From positions 1 to 64,000 of the forward strand of contig JAHQIW010000321.1 in the NCBI GenBank assembly GCA_019055375.1: a stretch of DNA of 64,000 bases. The letters are read 5' to 3'. The stretch comes from Parelaphostrongylus tenuis (Eukaryota; Nematoda; Chromadorea; Rhabditida; Metastrongylidae). Positions 34,905 to 45,282 of the stretch are shown here, piece by piece; position 1 is the first letter of the stretch, and each line of letters starts with the position of its first letter. The position numbers and the translations under genes are program-made. The notes under the pieces were generated by a model. The model was not told where the DNA came from. It saw only the letters and a program-made list of their open reading frames with translations, and ran no database searches.

Positions 34905-35125
34905 AACGGTGTTGAGCAATCCCTGAGGGATGCGCCATGCATTCTTCTTTAATTTTCAGCTTCGTTTGAAATTAAATGATTTATTTTAGATGATTGAACG
35001 TTTGAGGTTAAATGCATATGTGGCGTTTTGCAATAACTCATGGTGGCCTACTGATATATCAAATCAGTGCTGTTTATCCTATCAGACAAGTTTGATACCT
35101 GGTACTGATAGATTATAAAGATAAA
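34905..35125 (-). mobile_element. SINE family D copy, head lost
   Basis: From the 3' end: TGTTGAGCAATCCCTGAGG, GCGCCATGCATTC and ATATGTGGCGTTTTGCAAT, then CCTATCAGACAAG. It contains a small internal duplication and lacks the tRNA head. It lies immediately downstream of the receptor gene fragment. Confidence 0.75.
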
Positions 35126-35513
35126 ATCGCAGAGAGGAGATGAAGGACTCAAGCAACGAAGCTATTGCAACTAAAGAAAATTCGCGATTTCTTGAAAAAC
35201 AAATGATTAGAGGGAATGGAAAACCTGAATTAGTTGAGATGCATCCAAAATTTACAATAGTGTGAGAACAGTGCGAGGAGGTGATGAGATGGGAAGCCTA
35301 AGCCAAGCACGTCAAATACGTTTCCTTGTAAACATGCTAATGAAAATGTAGTGAACTGATTTCGATGCGACTACTTGGATTATGTTTGCGCGGGAATCCA
35401 CATTATTCAATATGATGCAAAAAATGAAGCATTAGCCGTGTGTTATAGTGATTTTCACGACGACTCCTGCACACATGCTGTCTGGCACTTATGTGTATTA
35501 GTGTATTAGAATT

Positions 35514-36497
35514 TCAGTATTCAACTAGCAATTTACGGAAGAAAAGAGCTACGTATTTCAGTAGTTTGTAGAACACATCGTTATCGAAACATACCATTAT
35601 TGAGAAAGGCATCATATAACCGGCAATGCACATCAGAGCCACAGTTACTGAGCGGCCATTGAAGAATCGAAGGACTAGGTATCGATAAATCATGGAAATC
35701 ATCCACGATATGTATGAATTCAGTGTGAGATGTACTGAAATTGACTCTAGATACTCTTAAAGCCTCTCCTTAGCAATTTAGAGACTAAAAATCCACCATT
35801 CTCTCTGCTATTATCATTCTCTTGGAATATTAAGCAACTTACGCATTGCTGAATACAACAAGTAGCTGTAGAATGGGTGAAGAAATTGAATTGGTCCTAA
35901 GTATATGACAACCATTCGAAACCCAGATGCAGATAGGACCCTAGACAAAGCTTGATTTCTTGATTTTCAACATAAAGACATTATATTTCATTCAACATCA
36001 ATCGCATGGGCGAACTGCTCAAGACTACCGATACGGTTAATTACTGCTAAGAAAAAGGCAGATCTAGGGCGTGGATGGTGTAGTGAGAGCGCACGCTGTC
36101 TCGGAAAGTTATAATCGCGGTCTGAGTCCATCATACGTTCATCGGGTTTCAATTTTTGCTCATATTTTAGATTCTGGTAGTTAGCATTACATCTGCAGAA
36201 AGGCACCAAATGTAAGGAAGGCACCATTAAACATGGAAGCGTATGTCGATATGGATCAGTTTCCATGGCACATAGTATATTAAAAATTTTCACTAACCTT
36301 GGGCAGATTGTTGCAAAGACGACATCTGATAGCATATTAGTAATTGTTGTGTCGGCTAGAAATATCCGATAAGGCGAGAGATTCTTGGGACTTTTGTATA
36401 TTATCAAGAATAGCAAAAAACAATTCGCACTGAATCCCAATAGCGATAATGTGTATACCGTTGCAACATAGACAACATCCGCAGGCGTAAAGAACAT
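35514..36497 (-). CDS. Str/Srd-type serpentine chemoreceptor, first three exons (partial or pseudogene)
   Basis: Nematode Str/Srd receptors are 7-transmembrane chemosensory GPCRs of sensory cilia, normally about 330-350 residues. Exon 1 (36,298-36,497) starts at an ATG one base after TTTTAG, a plausible trans-splice or splice acceptor. It carries TM1 (YTLSLLGFSANCFLLFLII) and the family loop SPKNLSPYRIFLADTTITN. Exon 2 (35,843-35,940) has GFRMVVIYLGPIQF, with acceptor CTAG and donor GTAAGTTG. Exon 3 (35,734 down to 35,595 or beyond) has LHLTLNSYISWMISMIYRYL (TM3) and TM4, with acceptor TTTCAG and possible donor GTATGT. Phases match at both junctions (AG+G gives Arg, C+TA gives Leu), which strongly supports the model. 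TM5-7 were not found before the SINE at 35.1 kb, so the gene is truncated, or its last exons are too diverged for me to see. Confidence 0.7.
36065..36135 (+). ncRNA. tRNA-like sequence inside the receptor's first intron
   Basis: GGATGGTGTAGTGAGAGC resembles the A-box half of family A and GGTCTGAGTCC resembles a degenerate B box at the normal distance. It lies antisense in intron 1 of the receptor fragment. It is likely a decayed tRNA-derived insertion. Confidence 0.35.
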
Positions 36498-36792
36498 CCT
36501 AAAATTTTCCAACAAATCAATCAATCAAATAGTGGCATTACCGCAACGTATAGCATGAGGGAAACAAGCTGTTCGAAATTTTTTGTTTGACCACACAGCC
36601 ACACAGTCGAAGACCAGATCACCTGGTGGTCACTCAAGACGCGATAGTCTCGTAGGTATGAAGTAAGCATCAAAGAAGGAAAACTATTGTGGTAGCTGTG
36701 AGATTCGCTAAAGTTGAAGATTGATAAATAGTACCAGCGTGCCTGATAGTTATTTTCGAGTCATGCATGTGGTCTGCTTGGGCACTTATACA

Positions 36793-36835
36793 GTGCAATA
36801 GACGTGTTTCGGCTTTGAGGCCTCGTCACTTGCAC
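36793..36835 (-). ncRNA. hammerhead ribozyme, C3 mutant
   Basis: The minus strand has stem I GTGCAA/TTGCAC (6 perfect pairs), box GTGACGA where CTGACGA is expected, stem II GGC/GCC around CTCAAA, GAAA, and cleavage triplet CTA. The C3-to-G change at plus position 36,829 is a classic inactivating mutation, although all helices remain. Confidence 0.75.
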
Positions 36836-36997
36836 GTGTCATTTCTCGCAGTCAGTTCTTTGGGGATAGCCTCTTACATAGAGGAGTCGACGACACACTT
36901 TCTACACGTCCCAGTAAGTGATACAATCACAGAACGGGTATTGTTGTACACTCGATTGCTCTTGATCCCCGAGGAACTGACTGAACGAAAAGGCACC

Positions 36998-37040
36998 GTA
37001 CAACTGACGAGGCTGGAAGACTGGAACACGTGTCTTGCAC
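36998..37040 (+). ncRNA. hammerhead ribozyme, GAAA-box mutant
   Basis: CTGACGA at 37,004-37,010, then a weakened stem II (GGCT/GACT), GGAA in place of GAAA, and the triplet GTC before TTGCAC. Stem I pairs with GTACAA upstream in five of six positions. Probably inactive. Confidence 0.65.
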
Positions 37041-37261
37041 TATATAAGTGCCCATAACAGACCACATGCATGGCTCAAAACTATATGGCATATTGAAATT
37101 TGAGCATAATCTCAAGAAACACCTGAAACAAAAGGTATGAATATATCAGCACGTTTGAAAGTGACTGATAAGGCTTAGCACTTTGGAGCAAAATAATCGG
37201 TATTACTTCTCTATCACTTTGTTTGAGCTGTGTCGCAGTTTTTTTTCCTATTGTACAGCTA

Positions 37262-37485
37262 TCGGTACGTCTAGTATCCGATGTCTCCCTTCTTGCTTGA
37301 GTATTTCTTTTTCACGAACGTCGTGAGCTACTGATCGAGCATGATTCCTTGCAATCCTGAAAATGACCGGGCTGAAGCGCTTTGTATGGTGTTCGTCACT
37401 GGTTGTCGGAGAGTGTTGCGAGATTGTGGGATCAATTCTTAGTCGAGTCGAGCAGAGTTTCACCAACCATTTGGTCGCAGCTCCT
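37262..37485 (-). mobile_element. SINE family C, diverged copy
   Basis: Family blocks are recognisable but degraded: TTGCAATCCTGAAAATGACC, CACTGGTTGTCGGAGAG, and the head at CCATTTGGTCGCAGCTCC. Facing minus. Confidence 0.5.
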
Positions 37486-37489
37486 TCCT

Positions 37490-40200
37490 CCCAGAGATTC
37501 AGCTACACTAGCGCTTTGAAGTCACTCACCGTCGGCACCCTTAGTCTGTGGATGAAGTGGTCTATGTCAACACTCGAAAAAGGCAGAGAAAATACTCTAG
37601 CTGTGAAGAAGTGCATCTGATTTTCGGGATTCTCAGATTAATTGAAAACTAACAAACATGAATTACCTCTAACAATGGAAATAATGACGTGATATATAAA
37701 GAAGCTTAAGATATTTATCTATCACAGTCAGGCCTGGTTGAGAAGGGAAGACAAACACAGAGTTATCTGTGTGTAAGAACTCTTTGCTGACTGTTTATTA
37801 TACTGTTTCTTGCTCAAAGAATGTGTGAGAGTCTCAGCAAATTCTTATTTTCTTGAAGAAGATGAATCGATCACAGATATGAGAGATGATTAAAATTTTG
37901 ATAAAAATTTTCTACATTGTGGCTAACCTTCAAAATGAACATTATCATTTGAGTTTTGAATTAGTTGCAGCGAAATTAACGTAATCGGGACGGAGTACAA
38001 ATGGACTGAAAATAAAGCGTGTGATTGCAGCGTGATTGTCATGCGCAAAAAACCTTTCAATGTCAGCATTCAGTGAAGTTGTTCTAATTTGAGCACGCAA
38101 AATTACAACGTTTACCTCTCAGCTCTAATTCAAAACCAGTGAATTGATCAAAAATAGTGCGAACTCAGTATGCGATTCCAGATTGTAGACCTAGAGACAT
38201 TCGTCGCTGGCAGTACTCTTTGTATCGCACCACTCCTCAACTGCGCTGGCCGATGTGCATTAAAGAGAGTACATCTTGTCCTGAACACTCTGATGCTCAC
38301 AGACAAAGATGTTCACCAAAAATTACCACAGAAAGATTCTACCACAAAAGCTCTGATTAGAAGAAGGGTTTGTTGATGCTGCTTTACATTTCCGCTTTAT
38401 AGACTATTGAGCAAAGCTCTTGACGATAATCTAGAGAGCATTAACCATCAATAGCCCTGTTCTTGCAGTAGTTCAGTAACACATTCCATAGAAATCAAGA
38501 AAGATGGAGCGAACATACAATGAAATTGTTCAAAAGTTAGTAAGACTGTTTAAATCGTGTCGTAGTAATGGTGCAATCAACTTCTGCTTCTCAATTTATA
38601 CGGATGTGCTTTAAAATTTGAAATGAATAATCAAGTTCATAAATGAAGAACATATATCACATATGAATATCAGTAATCGTCCGCCTTCTTCAGAATGCAT
38701 GAAAATTTCATAGATGCAAAAAGAGCTGAGTTATGAAGCAGAAATGATTGGTTGGCAGCACGAATTAATCCTTTCGGCGACCAAGAAAGTTTTTCTTTGA
38801 CTAAGGGCCACTTGACCGATCGAAAGTGATGGCAATTGCGGAGTGAAGTAGGCATTGCAGAAGTAATGCATAAGCAGCCAATCTCTATCGAATTCACTAA
38901 CCGAGTCGCGTAAGTATTGATGATTATTGTGATTCTCCAAATGGGTTCTGCCCTCTAAAAGTTCACAATGAGTTAAATGTTTTCCGTTTCAGTCTACGCT
39001 ATCAAAAATTTCGCTCGTTTTTACATAGACGAATCATATTGCTAAAGATGTTAAGTACTGTGTTCACTATATTTCGATACAAATGAGTTTGCCGACAAAC
39101 AAAAATGCGTTCTAGCGTATTCGAAAAATCCCACGCAGTCTCAATTATGTAATAGTACAAACATTTCTATTTATTTGAATTCTGAGAATGAAATACCAAA
39201 TTATGTGTAATTCGTAACATCAACACAAGACATAATGACACCAATAAAAAGCCTCCTATTCAAAAGAATGTTTTTTCGAAACTGAAAAATTTGAAAGGTG
39301 ACGTCTCTATTCATCAAGTCAGTGACATAGTATATGTAGCGCTCTTGTTTTCAAGAAATTATGTTGATGAACAAGAAACAAGTTACAAACGTCGTAGGCC
39401 GTGCACTAATTCACTAATGAACGCTGCCTGTTTTAAAGTAACGTACGATGTAAGATATGATCACAAAGATGCTATAATTCGAGCATAGATCGGAACCATA
39501 GGTGAATTTCGAATGTTTCACGTCCTTGTACACTTTAGCTGAATGCGGATCCAATTTGTGCTTCGCAGATCCTTCCTGTTGGTTAGTGATTGTTATGACA
39601 CCGTAAAGGTCAAGACATGATTGAGGTAAGGATAAGTAATGGTTTTGGTAAGCGTGGTAGATTACATCTAAGCCTCAACAGCGGTAATTGAGGGTACGGA
39701 ATTCGATTGTGGTTCCATGTTTTGCTCATGTATCAACATCCTTAAGGGTGCGTACTATCTTTTCTAGCGCAAAATTTACAAACAAATTCAGTGTAAGGTC
39801 ATCGTTAAGAGAAGTTTATACATTTCATCTCACAATCCTGAACTCAAATAATCCTATGCTAAGTGATTAGTGATTAATTAGTATGATTTAAAGTGGTGAT
39901 GACGATGTGTTTGAGAGCCGTGGTTGAACCTAGATTAGCTCTTATACGTCTTCTTGAATTATTATCTTGTACATAAAATGCGGTATCTGGAAGATGGACT
40001 GATGAAGCGCCAAATTTAGAATCCGATTTTGACACAAGGAAGAGGTGCTCTCATCAAACCAGTGAAAATGCATCAAGAATGATACGTATGTCTTCATGAC
40101 CGCTTGACAGAATAGCCCCAATTTTTTTATGAGACATTTCTCGACCACATAATGCACAGCTAACACTGTTGAATGAACGAACTAGGAGGAACTCGTATTC
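37490..40200. other. No recognisable gene
   Basis: Unassigned A+T-rich sequence. The frames at 38,157-38,376 and 38,670-38,940 lack motifs or matched splice sites. Nothing placed. Confidence 0.45.
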
Positions 40201-40204
40201 TTTA

Positions 40205-40480
40205 AGACAGTATGGGGAGCGCGGTGGTTAGTGATGCAGCGCATCAGGAAGTAACTTTATAAAACAGCAGTAATTCAATCCTTCGCACACTCTGTTGCAA
40301 TCCAACAGAATGGCTACTAACGCCTTAGCTTGGTTGCTCCGAGCTTGCAGAGAGAGTCGTGAGGATCCTCAATTCACGGCACTGTTTGAGAAGATAGATT
40401 CCTTAAGCAGCAGCCGAAGCAACGCATAATTTTTGAAGACCTACGTGGACGATGAGTACGCGGAAAAAGAATCAAATGCA
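40205..40480 (+). repeat. Family E dispersed repeat (possible tRNA-headed SINE)
   Basis: GAGCGCGGTGGTTAGTGATG is an A-box-like head and GTAATTCAATCC a weak B box. The body carries GTTGCAATCCAACAG and GCCTTAGCTTGG, and the end AAGCAGCAGCCGAAGCAAC. It shares order and spacing with the 10.2-kb copy. Confidence 0.5.
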
Positions 40481-40977
40481 AGAAGTGTCAAGACTTGCAC
40501 GTTATATTTTCAATGAAGTATCGCGTAAAGTTTATATCACAGGGGTAAGCAAAAGAAAATTTTGAAGATTTCTAGGATTTTGTCCTAATCGATAAAGTGA
40601 CACCTGTGCTACGTATATTATTCCAAAACTGCACCATAGCTAGCAGATATTTTTCTAGCAATATACCCTGCAACTTCAAGTTGATACATAATTTGAAACC
40701 GCAACTCTTTTTTTCTACACAAAAAGTGTCACTTTGTCGTCGCACCGGTCTACGAACGATTTCAAACGCATGCGCTTGCTTGTTTACTGCTTGGAAACTG
40801 TCGTCTTCGTCATGAATGTCTTCAACATACTAGACAAGTCGATTCAACTATAATTCCGGGATAGCCTACTATGACGTTCTCCTCAGATTAAAGAGAGTAA
40901 GCCGAGTTCAGATGGAGAATAAGGATCTACTGAGCTCGGAACGGAGTACAACTAGGACTCAGAATGGTTGAGCCTTT

Positions 40978-41296
40978 CTTAGTAACTAAGAGAATTGAGT
41001 GGTGAACAAAAACACGGCCTCAGGCGGTAATCGAACCCACTTTTCGTCCTATCCGGGGACGCGTGCTCTACCACTACACCACTGAGGCACATTTGCCCGA
41101 CCACTCATTCTTCTACATCTCAATGTCAGCTATCAGCCACCAACCTTTTGACAGGTTTGGTCGGGTATGCGATTTCGCTTTATAAACCCAGTTGAGCTGA
41201 TAGCTATTCTAATTACTAATACTTCGAAATTACAGTATTTTCACTGCTTTTTTTTCGCAGTGTTATTATGTTCTTATGTAACTAAGAGAATTGAGT
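40978..41296 (-). repeat. Family A repeat unit plus the start of a second tandem unit
   Basis: The unit has the same order as at 0.1-0.6 kb. The left-flank sequence TAACTAAGAGAATTGAG occurs at 40,983 and again at 41,279, giving a period of 296 bp, nearly identical to the 297 bp at the window start. After the second left flank the unit breaks off. Confidence 0.75.
41017..41088 (-). ncRNA. tRNA-like sequence, family A, best-folded acceptor
   Basis: The acceptor stem is perfect (GCCTCAG/CTGAGGC). The anticodon stem is CGTCC/GGACG around the 7-nt loop CCGGATA, and the B box is GGTTCGATTAC. The loop has C at position 33 and T at 37, unlike decoding tRNAs. A Pol III promoter role is more likely than translation. 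Confidence 0.65.
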
Positions 41297-41299
41297 ATC

Positions 41300-43100
41300 A
41301 CCTTTCTTAGTATATTGTATCTCAAGTACGTAACACCTGCCTCAGTTGAAATATTGATATAAAAATTTTTATGGCTAAGAATTACCTGTCATTTTGATAA
41401 TTTTCAACCTTCTCATCCACACAGTAGAGTTTTGGAGACACCATTTCATATAATTCAAAAAACACATTCTTTCTTAGTAGTACAAAATAGTTGAGGAATT
41501 TGCTTTCTCTCGGTTCGTTTCAGTGGACAAAATTTAGGCAAGCTAAAATATTGGACTCGTGCAGCAAAATGTAGAATGGAGATAGAAAGTTTTAAAACAC
41601 TGGGCCGATATGACCTTTATGGAAGTCAGAAGATGCGAGATTGGTCACCGCTTCCCTATTCTCAGTTCGGCTTATCTTAGTACACAGCGAGTCATTGTAA
41701 AAGGTGAATATGCCTTCGAATGCATGGCGCATGTTTCGTGGATTGATCAGCGTCAACAGTTCTACCCTTTCATGAGATTAATGCCAGAGAGCAAAGTTTT
41801 TTTTTGAAAGTCTACAAAAACCGCATGTTGCAATATATTTTGATATCCAAAAATCGCCGTCGGTCTTCAAAAAAGCAGTTCGTCGGAAGTGTGTGGAAAA
41901 GAAAACTGTTAAGTCTGTGTATCAAATGATGTATAAGTCCATCACAAAACTACAGAAGCTAGATGAAATGAAGAGCTTTACTAAGGATCACATTGGAAGA
42001 ATGAGAAGAAGAAGGGCGATTGTCTCGGAACAGTTCGGTTCTCATGAAGATGTTAGTACACAGATGTTGTTCGGAAGAAGTTTCTATTCCATCGACTTCG
42101 TGTTAGCTCATCAATAAAAGACTTCATATCGAATAATCACACCAGAAAAGCTGGCTTCAGAGGTTTGAAATTATCTTTCAAGTATCAAAGCGCCAAGTTC
42201 AATAGAAACCCGTGCATTAACCATTTGGGACGACGTGCATAATCTTCCGTGCATGTGGGTCAGCGCAGCCTCTGGGTTCATGACCTGGCGCTCGTTCACA
42301 TCAAATTTGACAAGCTGTCGTGGCTTCCGAATTTTTTCTGAAATGGTCATTTCTGAACGGTAAAGATGACAATATATCAAAACTAAAAGGCAAACATTGT
42401 GATTTCGTTTGTTCAAAAAGAAACAACTTCATTAAATGTGGACATTGAGGATCTTTCCACACTTCAATCAGGTTCCATTTCCATACTCTAATAGCAAACC
42501 ATCTCGCGAGTGGATTAATATTTTCCGGAACAAATATTTTCAACCGGAGTACACAGCGGCACTAGCGGACGTCCTGGTAACAATCTAAGCATGGTTGAGA
42601 AGAAGGTTGATAAAGATGCTCTTATGATTTCCAGAATCACAAAGCTCGTTATCATACTGAGATGGATTTGATCATGGAAGCATTTGACTATATTAGCACA
42701 TATTGTTTGAAAGTTTATAAGCAACGTAAATACAAAACTGAAACCTAAGATTTTCATAATGGAACCATGAATTACGCGAAATCTTTATCAACCTAAGCAT
42801 TTTCAAGAAACTTCCGTTCTAGAATAATCCAAATGTAAAAGGTGGAAAAGAAGAAGCCGAATTTCAGGCTCACAGCTTCGATTCAGGGGAATATTCTGTC
42901 ATTAACAAAAACCACTGCAAGCACATAATTGAACATACTCACGCCACTGCCGAAAAAAATGAATACATAGAATAGTTATTAGTTCAGTGTCACCAACTGT
43001 TAAGGAGGATGGCCAACATGAAGTTTCATGGGAGACAAGTATATACAAACCCGGTCACGGGGAACATGACCCCGGTACAACAAATATTGAACGACTTTAG
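41300..43100. other. No firm gene; a SINE D fragment and two minor features inside
   Basis: A plus-strand family D 3' fragment lies at 41,690-41,790 (GAGTCATTGTAAAAGG, GAATGCATGGCGCATG). A G+C-rich hairpin (CGGGG, then CCCCG) is at about 43,055-43,075. The minus-strand frames at 42,171-42,543 show no motif. Confidence 0.45.
42515..42757 (-). CDS. possible small secreted protein (80 aa)
   Basis: A single minus-strand frame starts MKILGFSFVFTLLINFQTIC, a good signal-peptide shape (Lys after Met, then a hydrophobic stretch ending in Cys-Ala). The mature part is about 58 residues with four Cys (KCF, LCT, ICSG) and a second hydrophobic stretch. No family recognised. Small secreted proteins are common in parasitic nematodes, but a chance frame cannot be ruled out. 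Confidence 0.25.
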   Translation of the reverse strand: MKILGFSFVFTLLINFQTICANIVKCFHDQIHLSMITSFVILEIIRASLSTFFSTMLRLLPGRPLVPLCTPVENICSGKY

Positions 43101-43383
43101 TGGCCTGCGTGATCAGTGTGGGGTTGAATTGAAGTTAAAATGGTTTGTTGACGAGTTCTGAGCTGTGATCTTGTCTTCTCGATGTATAGTCATTTCTGAT
43201 GTACTATTTATAAGCGCAGAAGCTAAAGAAAATATGGTCAAAGTGAGGCAAAAGCTTTGATTCACAGAGATGATCACTGGAATCAGTGATACTTCAAGCA
43301 TAATCAATTCAAAATAGCATGATAATAACTTTCACATAAGTGCACAGATAATCATAACAAAGAGCAGTGTCATTAATAAGCAA

Positions 43384-43895
43384 TTATTCAAAACTAATTG
43401 TGTTTACAGCTATCGCACAATGCACACGCGCACTTATAGACTGATGTTGAGGAAATACAACTCGTATAGGAAACTGATTCCTACCCATAAAGGGGAGCAA
43501 TTGTCTGTGGTGAAAAAGTTGAACGGCTCCCAAAGCTGTTATGGCATCCCAGCTATTTAAATAGCTTTCAATGGAATTCATGGAAAAGGTGAAGTCCCTA
43601 TTTTGCAGCTGAACACGCTTGCAAATCCGAAAGTTTCCATAAATTTCGGATGAAGATGACGAAGGAAATGAAGGATTTGCTGAGGCCCACATATTCAATA
43701 AGGGGTCTAATAAATATAATGCATAAAAAACGCTGCCATAAACTTACAAAACATCGTCTTATATTCACTATATCGAATAGAAATAGTTAATAAGAATTGA
43801 ACTATGTGAAAGAATAAAGGGCAAAGTGGTGAGACAAAACAGTGAAGGAATGTTGCGTACAGCTGTGAAGAAAGAACTATCTGCAGACACTTCAA
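43384..43895 (-). CDS. possible two-exon membrane-protein fragment
   Basis: Exon A: after the acceptor-like TGTCTGCAG, residues QLYATFLHCFVSPLCPLFF then HIVQFLLTISIRYSEY form a hydrophobic stretch, closed by the donor GTAAGTTTA (about 43,746). Exon B: after ATTTATTAG, two frames are open; one begins PLIEYVGLSKSFISFV and RNLWK, loosely like the end of a serpentine receptor. Choice of frame is unclear and no family motif is firm. Confidence 0.2.
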
Positions 43896-43966
43896 TACTT
43901 CTTGGAAATCTTATTTTCATAATGAAAAGTCAAAAAGTGACCCTTACAAAGGTAACAAAACTTTAT

Positions 43967-44235
43967 CGTCAGCCAGGATTTGAACCCAGATCTCACTCTT
44001 TTCGGGAACGTCTGCGTCTGCTAACAGTTGCACCACCGACGCTTATCTTGCAGAGCACTCTGTTTACGCTACAATGCGTTATCTGTCAACAGCCAACTGT
44101 CTACGGTCTGGCGGGGCAGTCGTTATCGGCATTGGACTAAAGTGGCATTGAAACAAAATGTTTTTTGCAGAGCACTCCACATTATTGGGTATATTACAAG
44201 ATTAGACCACCGAGGAGGCGATCAAATAAACGAAT
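43967..44235 (-). repeat. Family B tRNA-like element with distant inverted tail
   Basis: The minus-strand tRNA-like core (43,967-44,042) has acceptor GCGTCGG/CTGACG, A box TGCAACTGTTAGC and B box GGGTTCAAATCCT. About 120 bp on, the plus strand carries the family tail GAGCACTCCACATTATTGGG and ACCACCGAGGAGGCG, matching the other foldback loci. Confidence 0.65.
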
Positions 44236-44559
44236 TGCGACTGATTATCGGTAACAAAATAGTCAATGATTTGTAGTTATGGTTTATTCCATGACATATT
44301 CTAATAGAGTGGTGCAGAAGGAATGATGGCTTTTCAGCTTTGATATGCTAGCACTAGTTTTACAAAGTTACTGAGGAATGAAATTATAAACTTCCGAAAG
44401 TGGTAGTTCTCCTACAGTATTTTCGGGGGATTTTTATATTGCTGGTAGACGAAATTAGTACACGTCGAGATAAATAAAATTTTGATCTGAAAAATATTGA
44501 ATATACCAGCCAAGAACAATCGCGTATACAATGCTCTGTGTTCGGTAATAATTTCACTG

Positions 44560-44790
44560 GATATAGAGTGTAAAACGTTCGTCGTCGCTAACTCGCAGTG
44601 TGGGGACTGGAGCACCCACAGAGATTAGCAAAAGACGAGAAAGGGTAACTGCCCGACTGACGAGATCGCAAGATCGAAACACGTGTAGCGGGCTCTATAA
44701 GTCAGCCCTCATTGACAGACCACTGACATGCGTGGCTCAAATAATGATTATCAAGCATATTAAATATTTCGATTTGAAAGATAAGTCGCA
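44560..44790 (+). mobile_element. HHR element family 1, single plus-strand unit
   Basis: GTTCGTCGTCGCTAACTC, GGACTGGAGCACCCACAGAG and a variant of the GGATTGGCTAAAAG motif precede an intact hammerhead. CAGACCACTGACATGCG and GGCTCAAATAATGATT follow. No mirrored left half is evident at this locus. Confidence 0.8.
44647..44700 (+). ncRNA. hammerhead ribozyme, type I, core intact
   Basis: Box CTGACGA at 44,657-44,663; stem II GATC/GATC with a GCAA tetraloop (664-675); GAAA at 676-679; a two-pair stem III with loop ACGT; cleavage triplet GTA ending at 44,687. Stem I pairs GCCCG (44,651-655) with CGGGC (689-693). Beyond an internal loop (TCTATA) it continues with GGGTAACT against AGTCAGCCC. The short stem III is typical of metazoan hammerheads, which usually work as dimers. 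All residues known to be essential are present, so cleavage after 44,687 is predicted. Confidence 0.9.
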
Positions 44791-44835
44791 CTGCGAAATC
44801 TTCAGGAAATTTCGCAACATAGCTTCATATCAGAG

Positions 44836-45135
44836 CGCATGTGGTGCAGTGGTTAGAGGTGCTCTGCGTCGCACACGAAATCAATGATTTGATCTCGCGC
44901 TCATGGCTCACCAAGCAATCCATCCCTCTGGAGTCGGTGAATTGGTACCAGACTGGTCTCAGACTTGTTTGGGAGGATAAGCAGCACTGATCCGGTTCAG
45001 CGGTAGGCCACCGCGACATTCTAAAGGCCAGATATGCATTCAATCCCCTCAATGGAAGTTAAAATTGAACACGAATGCATGGCGCATCTCTTAGGGATTG
45101 GTCAACACCGAGAGCTTTAGAGCATCAAAGCTTTA
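44836..45135 (+). mobile_element. SINE family D copy, near full length
   Basis: Head TGTGGTGCAGTGGTTAGAGG and weakened B box TGATTTGATCTC, then GCTCATGGCTCACCAAGC, GACTGGTCTCAGACTTG, GGATAAGCAGCACTGA and GAATGCATGGCGCATC. It ends AGAGCATCAAAGCTTTACC. It lies just downstream of an HHR element. Confidence 0.85.
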
Positions 45136-45249
45136 CCTCCATATTTGACAGCTTTTTCGAGAGCTCGCTCGAAATTCAATACATCCTAGCATCATATTGG
45201 AAGCCGTTCATGACGTCTCTTGCACCATGTCGAGAGTTCGATGAACGTT

Positions 45250-45282
45250 TTAGCTTATTTTAGCAAGACTCATCAGTTGCAG
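45250..45282 (-). ncRNA. hammerhead ribozyme remnant
   Basis: The minus strand keeps CTGATGA (plus 45,270-45,276) and a possible stem II ending AAGC, but GAAA has become TAAA and the stem I 3' strand is not found. Inactive. Confidence 0.45.

Larger units (their letters stand above)
36745..37140. mobile_element. HHR element family 1, divergent pair
   Basis: The left arm (GAGTCATGCATGTGGTCTG, GGGCACTTATACAGTGC) and the right arm (GCACTATATAAGTGCCC, CAGACCACATGCATGG) are inverted copies around a ~130-bp centre. Each half holds a hammerhead motif, minus on the left and plus on the right. The right end continues with ATTGAAATTTGAGCATAAT, shared by other family 1 loci. Confidence 0.8.

Noticed and set aside
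39999..40005. CTGATGA followed by AGCGCC
   Set aside because: No closing stem II strand and no GAAA.
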